A DNA stretch of 64,000 nt from CAZSBG01 sp964605145. GTDB lineage: Bacteria > Zhuqueibacterota > Zhuqueibacteria > Thermofontimicrobiales > Thermofontimicrobiaceae. The notes beneath the pieces are model-generated. The model was not told where the DNA came from, ran no database searches, and saw nothing but the letters and a program-made list of their open reading frames with translations. The position numbers were made by a program, and so were the translations under genes. Shown here in pieces: positions 1-7,086 of the stretch (position 1 is the stretch's first letter; each line of letters begins with the position of its first letter). Location: assembly GCA_964605145.1 (NCBI GenBank), contig CAZSBG010000016.1, positions 1 to 64,000 of the forward strand, in the 5' to 3' direction.

Positions 1-32
1 TGTTTAACAATTTAACATCTTTACAATCAATG

Positions 33-90
33 GATTCCCGTCCACTATAAAAAAGACGGGTCTACCAACGTATAACGTGCGGGAATGACA
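33..90. repeat. Dispersed palindromic intergenic repeat (GGGAATGACA type)
   Basis: The segment runs from GATTCCCGTC to GCGGGAATGACA and contains an inner CCCGTC/GACGGG stem around 38-60. The outer arms ATTCCCG and CGGGAAT are complementary. A sequence of the same type, in the opposite arrangement, is at 45260-45290. It lies 3' of the NtrC-family gene and may act as a transcript-end hairpin. Confidence 0.5.
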
Positions 91-146
91 TTGGAGGCAA
101 AATCAAGTTTCTTGAAAGTTACAACAACTTTATAGAAAAAAGCGTT

Positions 147-1511
147 TCAATCGTCTTTGCTCAAATTATATTTTTTAATTTTATCGTAGAGCGTTTTACG
201 GTCGATGCCCAGAATTGCGGAGGCTTTTGATCTGTTCCACGCGGTTTTTTGCAGTACATGTGAGATATGATTCTTTTCAATCTGCTCAAGGCTTTTGATT
301 TGTTCGTTTTCCCGGAAAAATTCACTTTTCATATTTCGAAGATGGCTCGGCAAACTAGATGGTGTTATTTCATGCGCATCTTCAATGACGACTGCCCGTT
401 CCACCACATTCTCCAATTCGCGAACATTGCCCGGCCATGAATATTTCATAAAAATGTTTTTGACAGTTTCAGAAAATCCCGGGAGATCCCTTTTCCTTTT
501 TTGATTATACTTTGTTAAGAAATGCTGCGCCAGCGGCATAATATCTGTTTTTCGATCTTTCAGCGATGGCAAATGAATGGGAATCACACTGATTCTGTAG
601 AATAAATCTTCCCGGAATGTACCTTCCTCCACGGCATGACGCAAATCTTTATTTGTTGCAGCGATGACACGCACATCGACTTTGATCGTATCCGTTGCGC
701 CGACGCGCTTTATTTCTTTCTCCTGTATGGCACGCAATATTTTCGCCTGAATGTTCAATGAAATATTCCCGATTTCATCAAAAAAGAAAGTGCCGTCATT
801 GGCCAATTCAAAACTCCCGTGTTTTGTAGCAATTGCACCGGTGAACGATCCCTTGACATGCCCGAACAATTCGCTTTCGAATAGGGTTTCTACCAGTGAA
901 CTGCAATCGACAGTGAGGAATGGCTTCTCTTTTCTGAGGCTGTTAAAATGAATGGCCTTGGCTATCAATTCTTTTCCGGTACCGGTTTCCCCGGTAATCA
1001 GCACGGTGCTATCTGTGGGGGAAACTTTTTGAACCAATTCATAAATTTCAACCATGCGGGGGCTTTTACCGATGATTGTTTCAACCCGTCCATCACGATT
1101 GAATTGGAGGGGCTTCGTTATCCCGGATTTCAATATTCCTTTTTTTTCGACAATTTTATCGAGGATATGTCGAATGCTTTCCAGCGAGAATGGTTTGGGA
1201 ATGTAATCGTATGCCCCGTTTTTGACTGCCTTTACTGCTGTATCAAACGTGCCATAGCCGGTGATGATAACAACATCTGTTGCCGGGGAAGTTTTACGAA
1301 TTGCCCGAAGCACATCGATACCGCCCTTTTTTGGCATTTTCAAATCCACAAACGCCAGATCAAAGCAATTATCCTCGATGACTTCCATCGCTTGTTGCCC
1401 ATCCGCTACCAGCACGCTGGTGTGATTTTCTTTTTCAAAAACCTTTTTCAGTGAATATCTGATGGATTCATCATCGTCGGCAACTAATATTTTCAGGCGA
1501 TTCTCTGCCAT
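147..1511 (-). CDS. NtrC-family sigma-54-dependent response regulator
   Basis: A 454-residue transcriptional activator of sigma-54 promoters. Residues 1-120 form a receiver with the acidic cluster D12-D14, phosphoacceptor D56 in VDLKMP, T84 and K106. The AAA+ domain follows, with Walker A GETGTGKE (174-181), the sigma-54 contact loop as GSFTGA (221-226, canonical GAFTGA) and Walker B FFFDEI (242-247). A Fis-type helix-turn-helix occupies roughly 412-450. It is the last gene of a minus-strand run with two histidine kinases and two other receivers, and starts 15 bp after the hydrolase stop. Its partner is probably the Cache sensor kinase at 2552-4549, by analogy with AtoSC/ZraSR-like pairs. I recognised no sigma-54 promoter in the window, so its targets are unknown. 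Confidence 0.93.
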   Translation of the reverse strand: MAENRLKILVADDDESIRYSLKKVFEKENHTSVLVADGQQAMEVIEDNCFDLAFVDLKMPKKGGIDVLRAIRKTSPATDVVIITGYGTFDTAVKAVKNGAYDYIPKPFSLESIRHILDKIVEKKGILKSGITKPLQFNRDGRVETIIGKSPRMVEIYELVQKVSPTDSTVLITGETGTGKELIAKAIHFNSLRKEKPFLTVDCSSLVETLFESELFGHVKGSFTGAIATKHGSFELANDGTFFFDEIGNISLNIQAKILRAIQEKEIKRVGATDTIKVDVRVIAATNKDLRHAVEEGTFREDLFYRISVIPIHLPSLKDRKTDIMPLAQHFLTKYNQKRKRDLPGFSETVKNIFMKYSWPGNVRELENVVERAVVIEDAHEITPSSLPSHLRNMKSEFFRENEQIKSLEQIEKNHISHVLQKTAWNRSKASAILGIDRKTLYDKIKKYNLSKDD

Positions 1512-1526
1512 AATTTTTTCAATAAT

Positions 1527-2450
1527 TTATAAGCTATTTGACAAAAGCCGGGATTTAAGGAAGTTCACGATTTCGGCGCGCATTGCAGCCGTTTCAAAAT
1601 GACCTATATCATAAATGCTCAGCTTCCATCCTTGTTCGGCGTTGTGACGCTTGTACACCACTTTCAATTCTTCATCAATTTTAAGCAATCCATTCAAAGG
1701 GGTCAGCCGATCATATCGTCCGGCAACACTCAGATGCGGGCGGGGCGCAATGAGTCCATTAATTTTTCCGGTGGTGAAATGTTTCAACAATCCGGGAACA
1801 TAATAATAAAGTGCGTGTCTGTCATAATTTTGCGTGTCAATAATAGACTGGAAGTCGGTTAAGCAGCAGATATCAATACAACATGCAATGCGCTCATCCA
1901 GTGCAGACAACCACCAGGCCATTGTGCTCCCCATGGACATCCCCAGCGTACCAATTTTGTTTGCATCCACATCGTCTCGCGTCATCAGGTAATCCAGCGC
2001 GCGGAGACTGTCGAACACCATCATGCCCCATAGCACCTGCCCATGCCAGAGCATGTGTTTGAAGATTTCCGATTCCGTTCGTCCATTTCGTTCCCCGAAG
2101 CCCCAGTGATCGATTGCCAGCGCTGCAATGCCCAGTTCAGCGAACTGCTCGGCATATGGGGGATCAGAGATATACTCCCGCCCTTCGATCAATTCGTATT
2201 TTCCCAGGGAGAAATTATTCCCATGGGAGTGATTATAGAGAATAACCGGAAACTTCGTTTTTCCTGTTTTTTTGGGTTTAATAAAAATTCCCGACACGGA
2301 TTCAATCCCATTCCATTGAAAAACAAAACGCTGCAGAATATATGTCGGTTTGTCTTCTTCATTTATTTTTTGCACAACGATAGGAAGGTTTCGATCTGGC
2401 AGATCACCCAGTAATCTGTATAGCTTTTTTCGTTCAGCGTTTTGTTTCAT
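1527..2450 (-). CDS. Alpha/beta hydrolase (acetyl-xylan-esterase / dienelactone-hydrolase type)
   Basis: A 307-residue alpha/beta hydrolase. The nucleophile elbow is GMSMG (170-174, Ser172). The probable acid is Asp247 in GRYDRLTP and the catalytic His is His284 in DIGHFE. An HSHG oxyanion-type motif is at 74-77. No signal peptide is visible, so it is probably cytoplasmic. It sits between the sensor kinase and the NtrC regulator, 15 bp before the latter, and is likely cotranscribed with them. The substrate cannot be read from sequence; ester or lactone hydrolysis is the family-level expectation. An esterase within a two-component operon could act on or report the sensed compound, but this is inference. 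Confidence 0.8.
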   Translation of the reverse strand: MKQNAERKKLYRLLGDLPDRNLPIVVQKINEEDKPTYILQRFVFQWNGIESVSGIFIKPKKTGKTKFPVILYNHSHGNNFSLGKYELIEGREYISDPPYAEQFAELGIAALAIDHWGFGERNGRTESEIFKHMLWHGQVLWGMMVFDSLRALDYLMTRDDVDANKIGTLGMSMGSTMAWWLSALDERIACCIDICCLTDFQSIIDTQNYDRHALYYYVPGLLKHFTTGKINGLIAPRPHLSVAGRYDRLTPLNGLLKIDEELKVVYKRHNAEQGWKLSIYDIGHFETAAMRAEIVNFLKSRLLSNSL

Positions 2451-2551
2451 AGAAAATAAAAATCAATTGACAGTTCAAATTAGAATTGCATTTCTCAAAT
2501 ACAATCAGCTTTATTAATCCCTGATTCTTATCAGCAAATGCACCGATTCTA

Positions 2552-4549
2552 TTATTCTTCAGTTGTTTCGGTCTGATCAACAACGGGTATTTTTATAGTG
2601 AATGTGGTGCCTTGTTTTTCCTTGCTTTTCACTGCCATTCGTCCGTGGTGCTTGGTCACGATACCGTATGCAATTGCCAGTCCCAAACCGGTCCCTTCGC
2701 CAACCTCTTTGGTCGTAAAAAACGGATCGAAAATTCTATCGATCAATGTTTCCGGAATGCCAACTCCTGTATCAGATATTTCGATGACCACCATGTCATT
2801 TTTCTGGTCGTACAGTGTGTTGATCGTTAACGTGCCAATTTCCTTCATGGCCTGTACAGCATTGAGAATGATATTCATAAATACCTGCTGCAACTGTGAG
2901 CCATCGCCCAGAACATGGGGCAGATCATTGGAAAGCAGCTTAATGACTTCAACATTGTGAAACAGCGCCTGTTTTTCGATCAGTGAAAGGGTGTTGTTTA
3001 AAATATCATTCACGTGAACGTATTCCATCTTTCCTTCTTCCTGTCTGGAAAACTGGAGAAGCCCCTTTACAATATCGCGGCATCGCATCGTTTGTTTGAT
3101 CACTTCCTGCAAATTTTCCCGGTGCGGGTCATCTTTTTTCATATCTTCCAATGCGAGCGAACTCAGGACCAAGATGCCCCCCAGTGGATTGTTGATTTCG
3201 TGGGCAATGCCGGCAGCCATTTTACCGAGAGAAGCCAATCGTTGGGATTGCATTAATGTATTTTGCATGACCGCAAGTTCCTCGGTACGCTCCTTAACCT
3301 TCTTCTCAAGCAAATTTCCCCACTCTTCCAGTTCAAGCCGCATTTTTTTCAAACGGGCAACCATTTCATTGAACGATCGGCCGAGGTGTCCAATTTCGTC
3401 GGCTGAATTTACCTTGACCTCGCGGTTCAGATCTCCCATACCAATTGACTGGGTTAATTCTACCATTTCACTCAATGGCCGGGTAATCGAACGGGTGATT
3501 AAGTAACTGATCACAATAATGACGACAAATCCGACCGATGCGATGAAGAAGAACGCAAATATCACTTTATTTCTGATCGACAGATATGCTTTTTCCAGTT
3601 GCCCCACCGTGAGAATTCCGATAACATCGCCTTCATAATTCCGGATTGGTTCATATTCGCTGATGTACCAGTCACCGACAACAAATGCGCGCTCCATCCA
3701 CGATTCGCCCCGCTCCAGAACCGCGGTGGCAACATCCCCGGATACTCGGGTGCCAACCGCCCTCTCCCCTTCGGCGCTTTTTACATTGGCAGAAATCCTC
3801 AAATCATTCATAAAAATCGTGACGGTTCCAATGTCCACATTTTGGAATTGTTCGCCTTTATAAACAAGCTCCCACGTACGATCGACAATACCGAAATTAT
3901 TATTCAACAGAATACCACCGTACAGCGTACCCCATTCTCCATTGGAATTGTAATGCACAGGAGAAGCGCCGATCAGCACCATACCGGACGTTTCTTCAAT
4001 TTTCTCCGTGGGAAATGCTTTTTTAGTTGGTAATAGTTTAATATACGCCTGCTCAGCAAGATCAGGGTTCTCGTTTCTCAATTTGGTCTGACTGAAAATT
4101 TCAGTGGATGTGGCCACTTTTCCATCTAACGCGGCCTTGACCGGGGCAAGCCACGTAACATCGTCTCCGAGAACCTGTGACTTTGGCATTCTTAAAATTG
4201 TACGTCCTTCTGAATCTGTCAATGTTAAAAAATCTAAATTGTATTCTTTTCGAACCTTTTCCAGGTAATATTTTAAGTTTTCTTTTTCCTTTTCTGACAT
4301 ATTTTTCTGGATGGTTCTTTCATATAGAGAGAGGTGAACTGAATTGGAAATTTCATCGAGTTGTTGCTTGTAGACCATTCGAGCGGTATTTAAATCGTGG
4401 TGGACCTTGCTTCGGGCTTGATTAAAAATAGTCGTCGTGACAATCGTTGTGCCCACATAGGAGGTAATAATGCCACCGGCTCCCATGATGATCACATAGA
4501 TGATGGATATTCTAACCCGCAAGGAAAACTTGTTCAAAAAAGATAGCAA
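2552..4549 (-). CDS. Membrane sensor histidine kinase (Cache-HAMP-HisKA-HATPase)
   Basis: A 665-residue sensor kinase. TM1 is at about 13-38, then an extracytoplasmic sCache-type sensor (about 45-325, ending in the family-typical GDVIGILTVGQ), TM2 at about 328-351, HAMP (352-404), a coiled coil and HisKA with phospho-His450 in AAGIAHEINNPL. The HATPase has the N box (NIILNAVQAM), DTGVGIP and GTGLGL. The start is a TTG at 4549-4547 with GGAG 7 nt upstream; the overlapping ATG at 4553-4551 is out of frame. It is most likely the kinase for the NtrC-type regulator downstream. Cache domains commonly bind small organic acids or amino acids; the ligand here is unknown. Confidence 0.92.
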   Translation of the reverse strand: MLSFLNKFSLRVRISIIYVIIMGAGGIITSYVGTTIVTTTIFNQARSKVHHDLNTARMVYKQQLDEISNSVHLSLYERTIQKNMSEKEKENLKYYLEKVRKEYNLDFLTLTDSEGRTILRMPKSQVLGDDVTWLAPVKAALDGKVATSTEIFSQTKLRNENPDLAEQAYIKLLPTKKAFPTEKIEETSGMVLIGASPVHYNSNGEWGTLYGGILLNNNFGIVDRTWELVYKGEQFQNVDIGTVTIFMNDLRISANVKSAEGERAVGTRVSGDVATAVLERGESWMERAFVVGDWYISEYEPIRNYEGDVIGILTVGQLEKAYLSIRNKVIFAFFFIASVGFVVIIVISYLITRSITRPLSEMVELTQSIGMGDLNREVKVNSADEIGHLGRSFNEMVARLKKMRLELEEWGNLLEKKVKERTEELAVMQNTLMQSQRLASLGKMAAGIAHEINNPLGGILVLSSLALEDMKKDDPHRENLQEVIKQTMRCRDIVKGLLQFSRQEEGKMEYVHVNDILNNTLSLIEKQALFHNVEVIKLLSNDLPHVLGDGSQLQQVFMNIILNAVQAMKEIGTLTINTLYDQKNDMVVIEISDTGVGIPETLIDRIFDPFFTTKEVGEGTGLGLAIAYGIVTKHHGRMAVKSKEKQGTTFTIKIPVVDQTETTEE

Positions 4550-4594
4550 GCATCTACTCCTTTTGAATCGTTTATATCTTTGCTTTTATTAACA

Positions 4595-5707
4595 TTAAGA
4601 GATTGTTGGAATTTTTACGATGAATGTGGTACCGATTCCCATTTTACTTTTAACATCAATACTTCCCCCCAGTTCACTGGCAATTTTTTTACAAATGGGC
4701 AAGCCCAAACCTGTTCCTAAAATCTGGTTTGTCGATTCATCTTTCACCCGATAAAATTCCTCAAAAACCATAGGTAGTTGATCCTCCGGAATACCAATCC
4801 CATTATCTTCAAAATAAATTTCGATTTCAGTCTGAGTTATCTTTCCCCTGACTTTCACGTATCCACCTTTTCGTCCATATTTAATTGCATTAACAATGAG
4901 ATTGGAAAAGAGCATTTTCAAACACTCATTCCCGGCATTTACTGCAGGTATGGCGCTATCGAATTCAGAAATCAACTCAATATTGGAGCCTTTTGCGCGT
5001 TCATCATAGGTTTTAAAAATTTCCTCAATTATCGGCGGGATAAAGGTGTCGCCCTTGCACTCCGCAAATTGACCGCTTTCAATTTTGGAAATGGTGAGCC
5101 AATCTCTCACAATACTGATAAGTTCCTGAATTCGTTTGGAAGAACGGCCTATCCACTCCTTTTGTAATTTTTCCTTGCCAGGTGATTCTCCAAGATGGGA
5201 GAGCACATCCAAATATTGTTGCACTGCAACGAGGGGCGATTGCAATTGATGGGAAACAAATGTAACGTAGCGTCTTTCTAAATTCTCTTTTTCTTTTTTT
5301 AATTGCTTGGAATGTCGAGCCAGTTGGCTTCTTTCCATCCCGCGATTAACAATCAGGCGTAACTCATCGGGTGTGAAGGGCTTTGGAAGAAAGTCGTAAG
5401 CGCCAGACTTCATTGCATCGACCGCCGTTCCAATTGTTGCATACCCTGTGATCACCACGATACAAATATCAGGATCCAATGCGTGAACACGGCTGATAAC
5501 CTCCATACCACCGATTTTTGGCATCTTTAAATCAACGACAAGTAAATCTGGCTGCTGCTCCTTTATTCGTTCTATACCTAAAACACCATCTTCAAACGTT
5601 TCTACCTGGAATCCTTCTTTTTCCAATATTTTCAGACATGATAATCTCATGACAGGATCATCGTCTATGACAAAAATCCTGCTTTTTTTAATACTGTCTT
5701 CTTTCAT
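4595..5707 (-). CDS. Cytoplasmic response regulator-histidine kinase hybrid
   Basis: A 370-residue protein with an N-terminal receiver (phospho-Asp59 in VVDLKMP, T87, K109), a short coiled coil (about 125-148), HisKA with His153 in VSHQLQSPL, and a HATPase with NLIVNAIKYG, DNGIGIP and GTGLGLPICKK. There is no membrane segment, so input must come through phosphorylation of its own receiver. It has no DNA-binding domain. Together with the upstream single receiver and the downstream Cache kinase this makes a multi-step relay plausible. It lies 59 bp after the lone receiver gene and 45 bp before the sensor kinase, all on one strand. Confidence 0.9.
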   Translation of the reverse strand: MKEDSIKKSRIFVIDDDPVMRLSCLKILEKEGFQVETFEDGVLGIERIKEQQPDLLVVDLKMPKIGGMEVISRVHALDPDICIVVITGYATIGTAVDAMKSGAYDFLPKPFTPDELRLIVNRGMERSQLARHSKQLKKEKENLERRYVTFVSHQLQSPLVAVQQYLDVLSHLGESPGKEKLQKEWIGRSSKRIQELISIVRDWLTISKIESGQFAECKGDTFIPPIIEEIFKTYDERAKGSNIELISEFDSAIPAVNAGNECLKMLFSNLIVNAIKYGRKGGYVKVRGKITQTEIEIYFEDNGIGIPEDQLPMVFEEFYRVKDESTNQILGTGLGLPICKKIASELGGSIDVKSKMGIGTTFIVKIPTIS

Positions 5708-5766
5708 GAATAAATCTCAACTTAATGGGCATGGATGATTTTCAACACTGCGAAAGGGGAATTCTG

Positions 5767-6171
5767 CTATTGATTCAATAATTTCTCCACCAAATCCAGA
5801 AATTTCGGCACATCGACAGGTTTAGTCAGATAATAATCCGGCATAATCATATCCACCTGGCCGGCAGCGGAAGGAAATCGTGAAAGCGGATCTTCCTGAA
5901 TAGAAGACACCATAAGAATGGGCATATTCCGATATTCCTCGAAATCTTTTTGAAATTTTATCACCTGATTCAGCAGATAACCTTCATCAATTGTTTCCAT
6001 CATGATATCAAGAACAATGAGATCAGGTTTTTCTGATTTTATTTTCTCCAGACCCTGTTTGCCGGATTCTGCCTCAGTTACCTGGTATTTATGACTCTCA
6101 AGAAGTGTACGGATAGAAATACGGAAGTCCTCATCATCATCGATGATCAAAATCTTTTTGTTTTCAGCCAT
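5767..6171 (-). CDS. Single-domain response regulator
   Basis: A lone receiver of 134 residues with an acidic pocket (DDDED) and the phosphoacceptor in VLDIMM (Asp55 from the chosen start). The conserved Ser sits in MVSS and the Lys in YYLTKP. The alpha-3/beta-4 region is longer than usual, so spacing between Asp and Ser is extended. An upstream TTG at 6183 is in frame, but GGAG lies 6 nt before the ATG at 6171, so the ATG is preferred. With no output domain it probably shuttles phosphate or docks on a partner such as the receiver-kinase hybrid next in the operon. Confidence 0.88.
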   Translation of the reverse strand: MAENKKILIIDDDEDFRISIRTLLESHKYQVTEAESGKQGLEKIKSEKPDLIVLDIMMETIDEGYLLNQVIKFQKDFEEYRNMPILMVSSIQEDPLSRFPSAAGQVDMIMPDYYLTKPVDVPKFLDLVEKLLNQ

Positions 6172-6204
6172 CTTGGTCTCCAATTTTTGTAAGGTTTAAC
6201 TACT

Positions 6205-6567
6205 TTATTGATCAGCCCATTTCAGGGCGACTAAAAGCCTGGCTAATTCCCGATCCTGCGCGTTTACACATTTTTTTTCACAGGCAGCCATGGTATCTCG
6301 CGTATTGCAATGCTCGTTGCATTCTTCAGTACCATAAAGATCTTCGGTATATTCAAATTTGCGTGGCAGCAGATATCGAAGTTTTGGCGTCAATACAGAA
6401 ATAGTGCTGCCGCATCCCCGATGTTCAAAAATTATACAATTGGCGTCCGGATGTCCGGGAATTACCTGAAGCCATAAAACTTTTACATCTTTATCATGAA
6501 TAAATTCATCTGCTGAATTCCAGGTTTTCTTGCATGCACCACATGTTTTAAACGGTCTGTCTGACAT
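6205..6567 (-). CDS. Cys-rich hypothetical protein, probable metal binding
   Basis: A 120-residue soluble protein I cannot assign to a family. It has a rubredoxin-like CGAC near residue 9, further cysteines around 44 and 52 (HRGCGS), and a C-terminal group of Cys in EECNEHCN and CEKKC. The pattern suggests one zinc or iron site plus a second Cys cluster. No signal peptide or membrane segment is present. It opens the signalling operon, 33 bp before the lone receiver, so it may be a redox or metal sensor feeding the relay. That role is inference from position only. Confidence 0.7.
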   Translation of the reverse strand: MSDRPFKTCGACKKTWNSADEFIHDKDVKVLWLQVIPGHPDANCIIFEHRGCGSTISVLTPKLRYLLPRKFEYTEDLYGTEECNEHCNTRDTMAACEKKCVNAQDRELARLLVALKWADQ

Positions 6568-6780
6568 TTATTTTCCGCACATTCTCGAATTGGTAGTCAT
6601 TCCCTGGGGCAATTTTCACATAAAATGTCCACCTTCATCAAATAATTCCATCGTTTTCTCAATTATTTGATGTGTAAGGAGAGGTAAAGAGAACGATCAA
6701 ATATTAACAAATTTTTCAGGAATTTAATTGTAGCTTTCGTGGCAAAAAATAATTAATAAATATGAAAAAGTCAAGGTCTT

Positions 6781-6950
6781 TTAACCTGAATTATTCACAG
6801 ATTTCTACTTAAACATATATAATTAGTTGTTATTAATGAGATTAACGAGATGTGTGAAATTTAACAGAGTTTGATATAACGAATTCTGAATTAAGCACCA
6901 TTCAGGCTATCTGGATTCCTTAATGAATTACAATGAATAATCCAGGTTAA
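6781..6950 (+). mobile_element. MITE-like element, copy A
   Basis: A 170-bp element bounded by TTAACCTGAATTATTCA (6781-6797) and TGAATAATCCAGGTTAA (6934-6950), a 16/17 inverted match. Inside, CCTGAAT (6785-6791) pairs with ATTCAGG (6900-6906) and CTGGATT (6911-6917) pairs with AATCCAG (6939-6945). There is no coding capacity. It is clearly related along its length to the copy at 62795 and, at its ends, to the copy at 12362. Terminal TTAA may be part of the repeat or a target duplication. Confidence 0.72.
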
Positions 6951-7009
6951 GGGCATAGTCGCACTTTTTTCTCGAAGCTTAATAATGCTGGTTAAATTCC
7001 ATTGATCCT

Positions 7010-7060
7010 ATAAAAAAAATGGCCAGGTGCAACATTTAGAACGTTCTGCGCCTGGCCATT
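7010..7060 (-). terminator. Rho-independent terminator of the secreted protein gene
   Basis: GGCCAGGTGC (7021-7030) pairs with GCGCCTGGCC (7048-7057), with one G-U pair. On the minus strand the stem is followed by a run of T from the eight A at 7012-7019. It lies about 30 bp past the stop of the 7087 gene. Confidence 0.9.
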
Positions 7061-7086
7061 AATCTGAAAATGATTGAAAAGGTAAA

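Larger units (their letters stand above)
6568..7086. other. Intergenic region with repeat element copy A and a terminator
   Basis: About 520 bp without a gene. It holds repeat-element copy A (6781-6950) and the terminator of the secreted sorting-domain gene (7012-7058). The AT-rich part at 6568-6780 must carry the promoter of the signalling operon, but I see no confident -35/-10 pair. Confidence 0.7.

Noticed and set aside
6172..6183. TTG start of the lone receiver
   Set aside because: The GGAG that would serve the ATG at 6171 overlaps it; the ATG has correct spacing.
6568..6780. Sigma-54 promoter for the signalling operon
   Set aside because: I looked for a TGGCAC-N5-TTGC-like pair on both strands here and in other gaps and saw none that was convincing.
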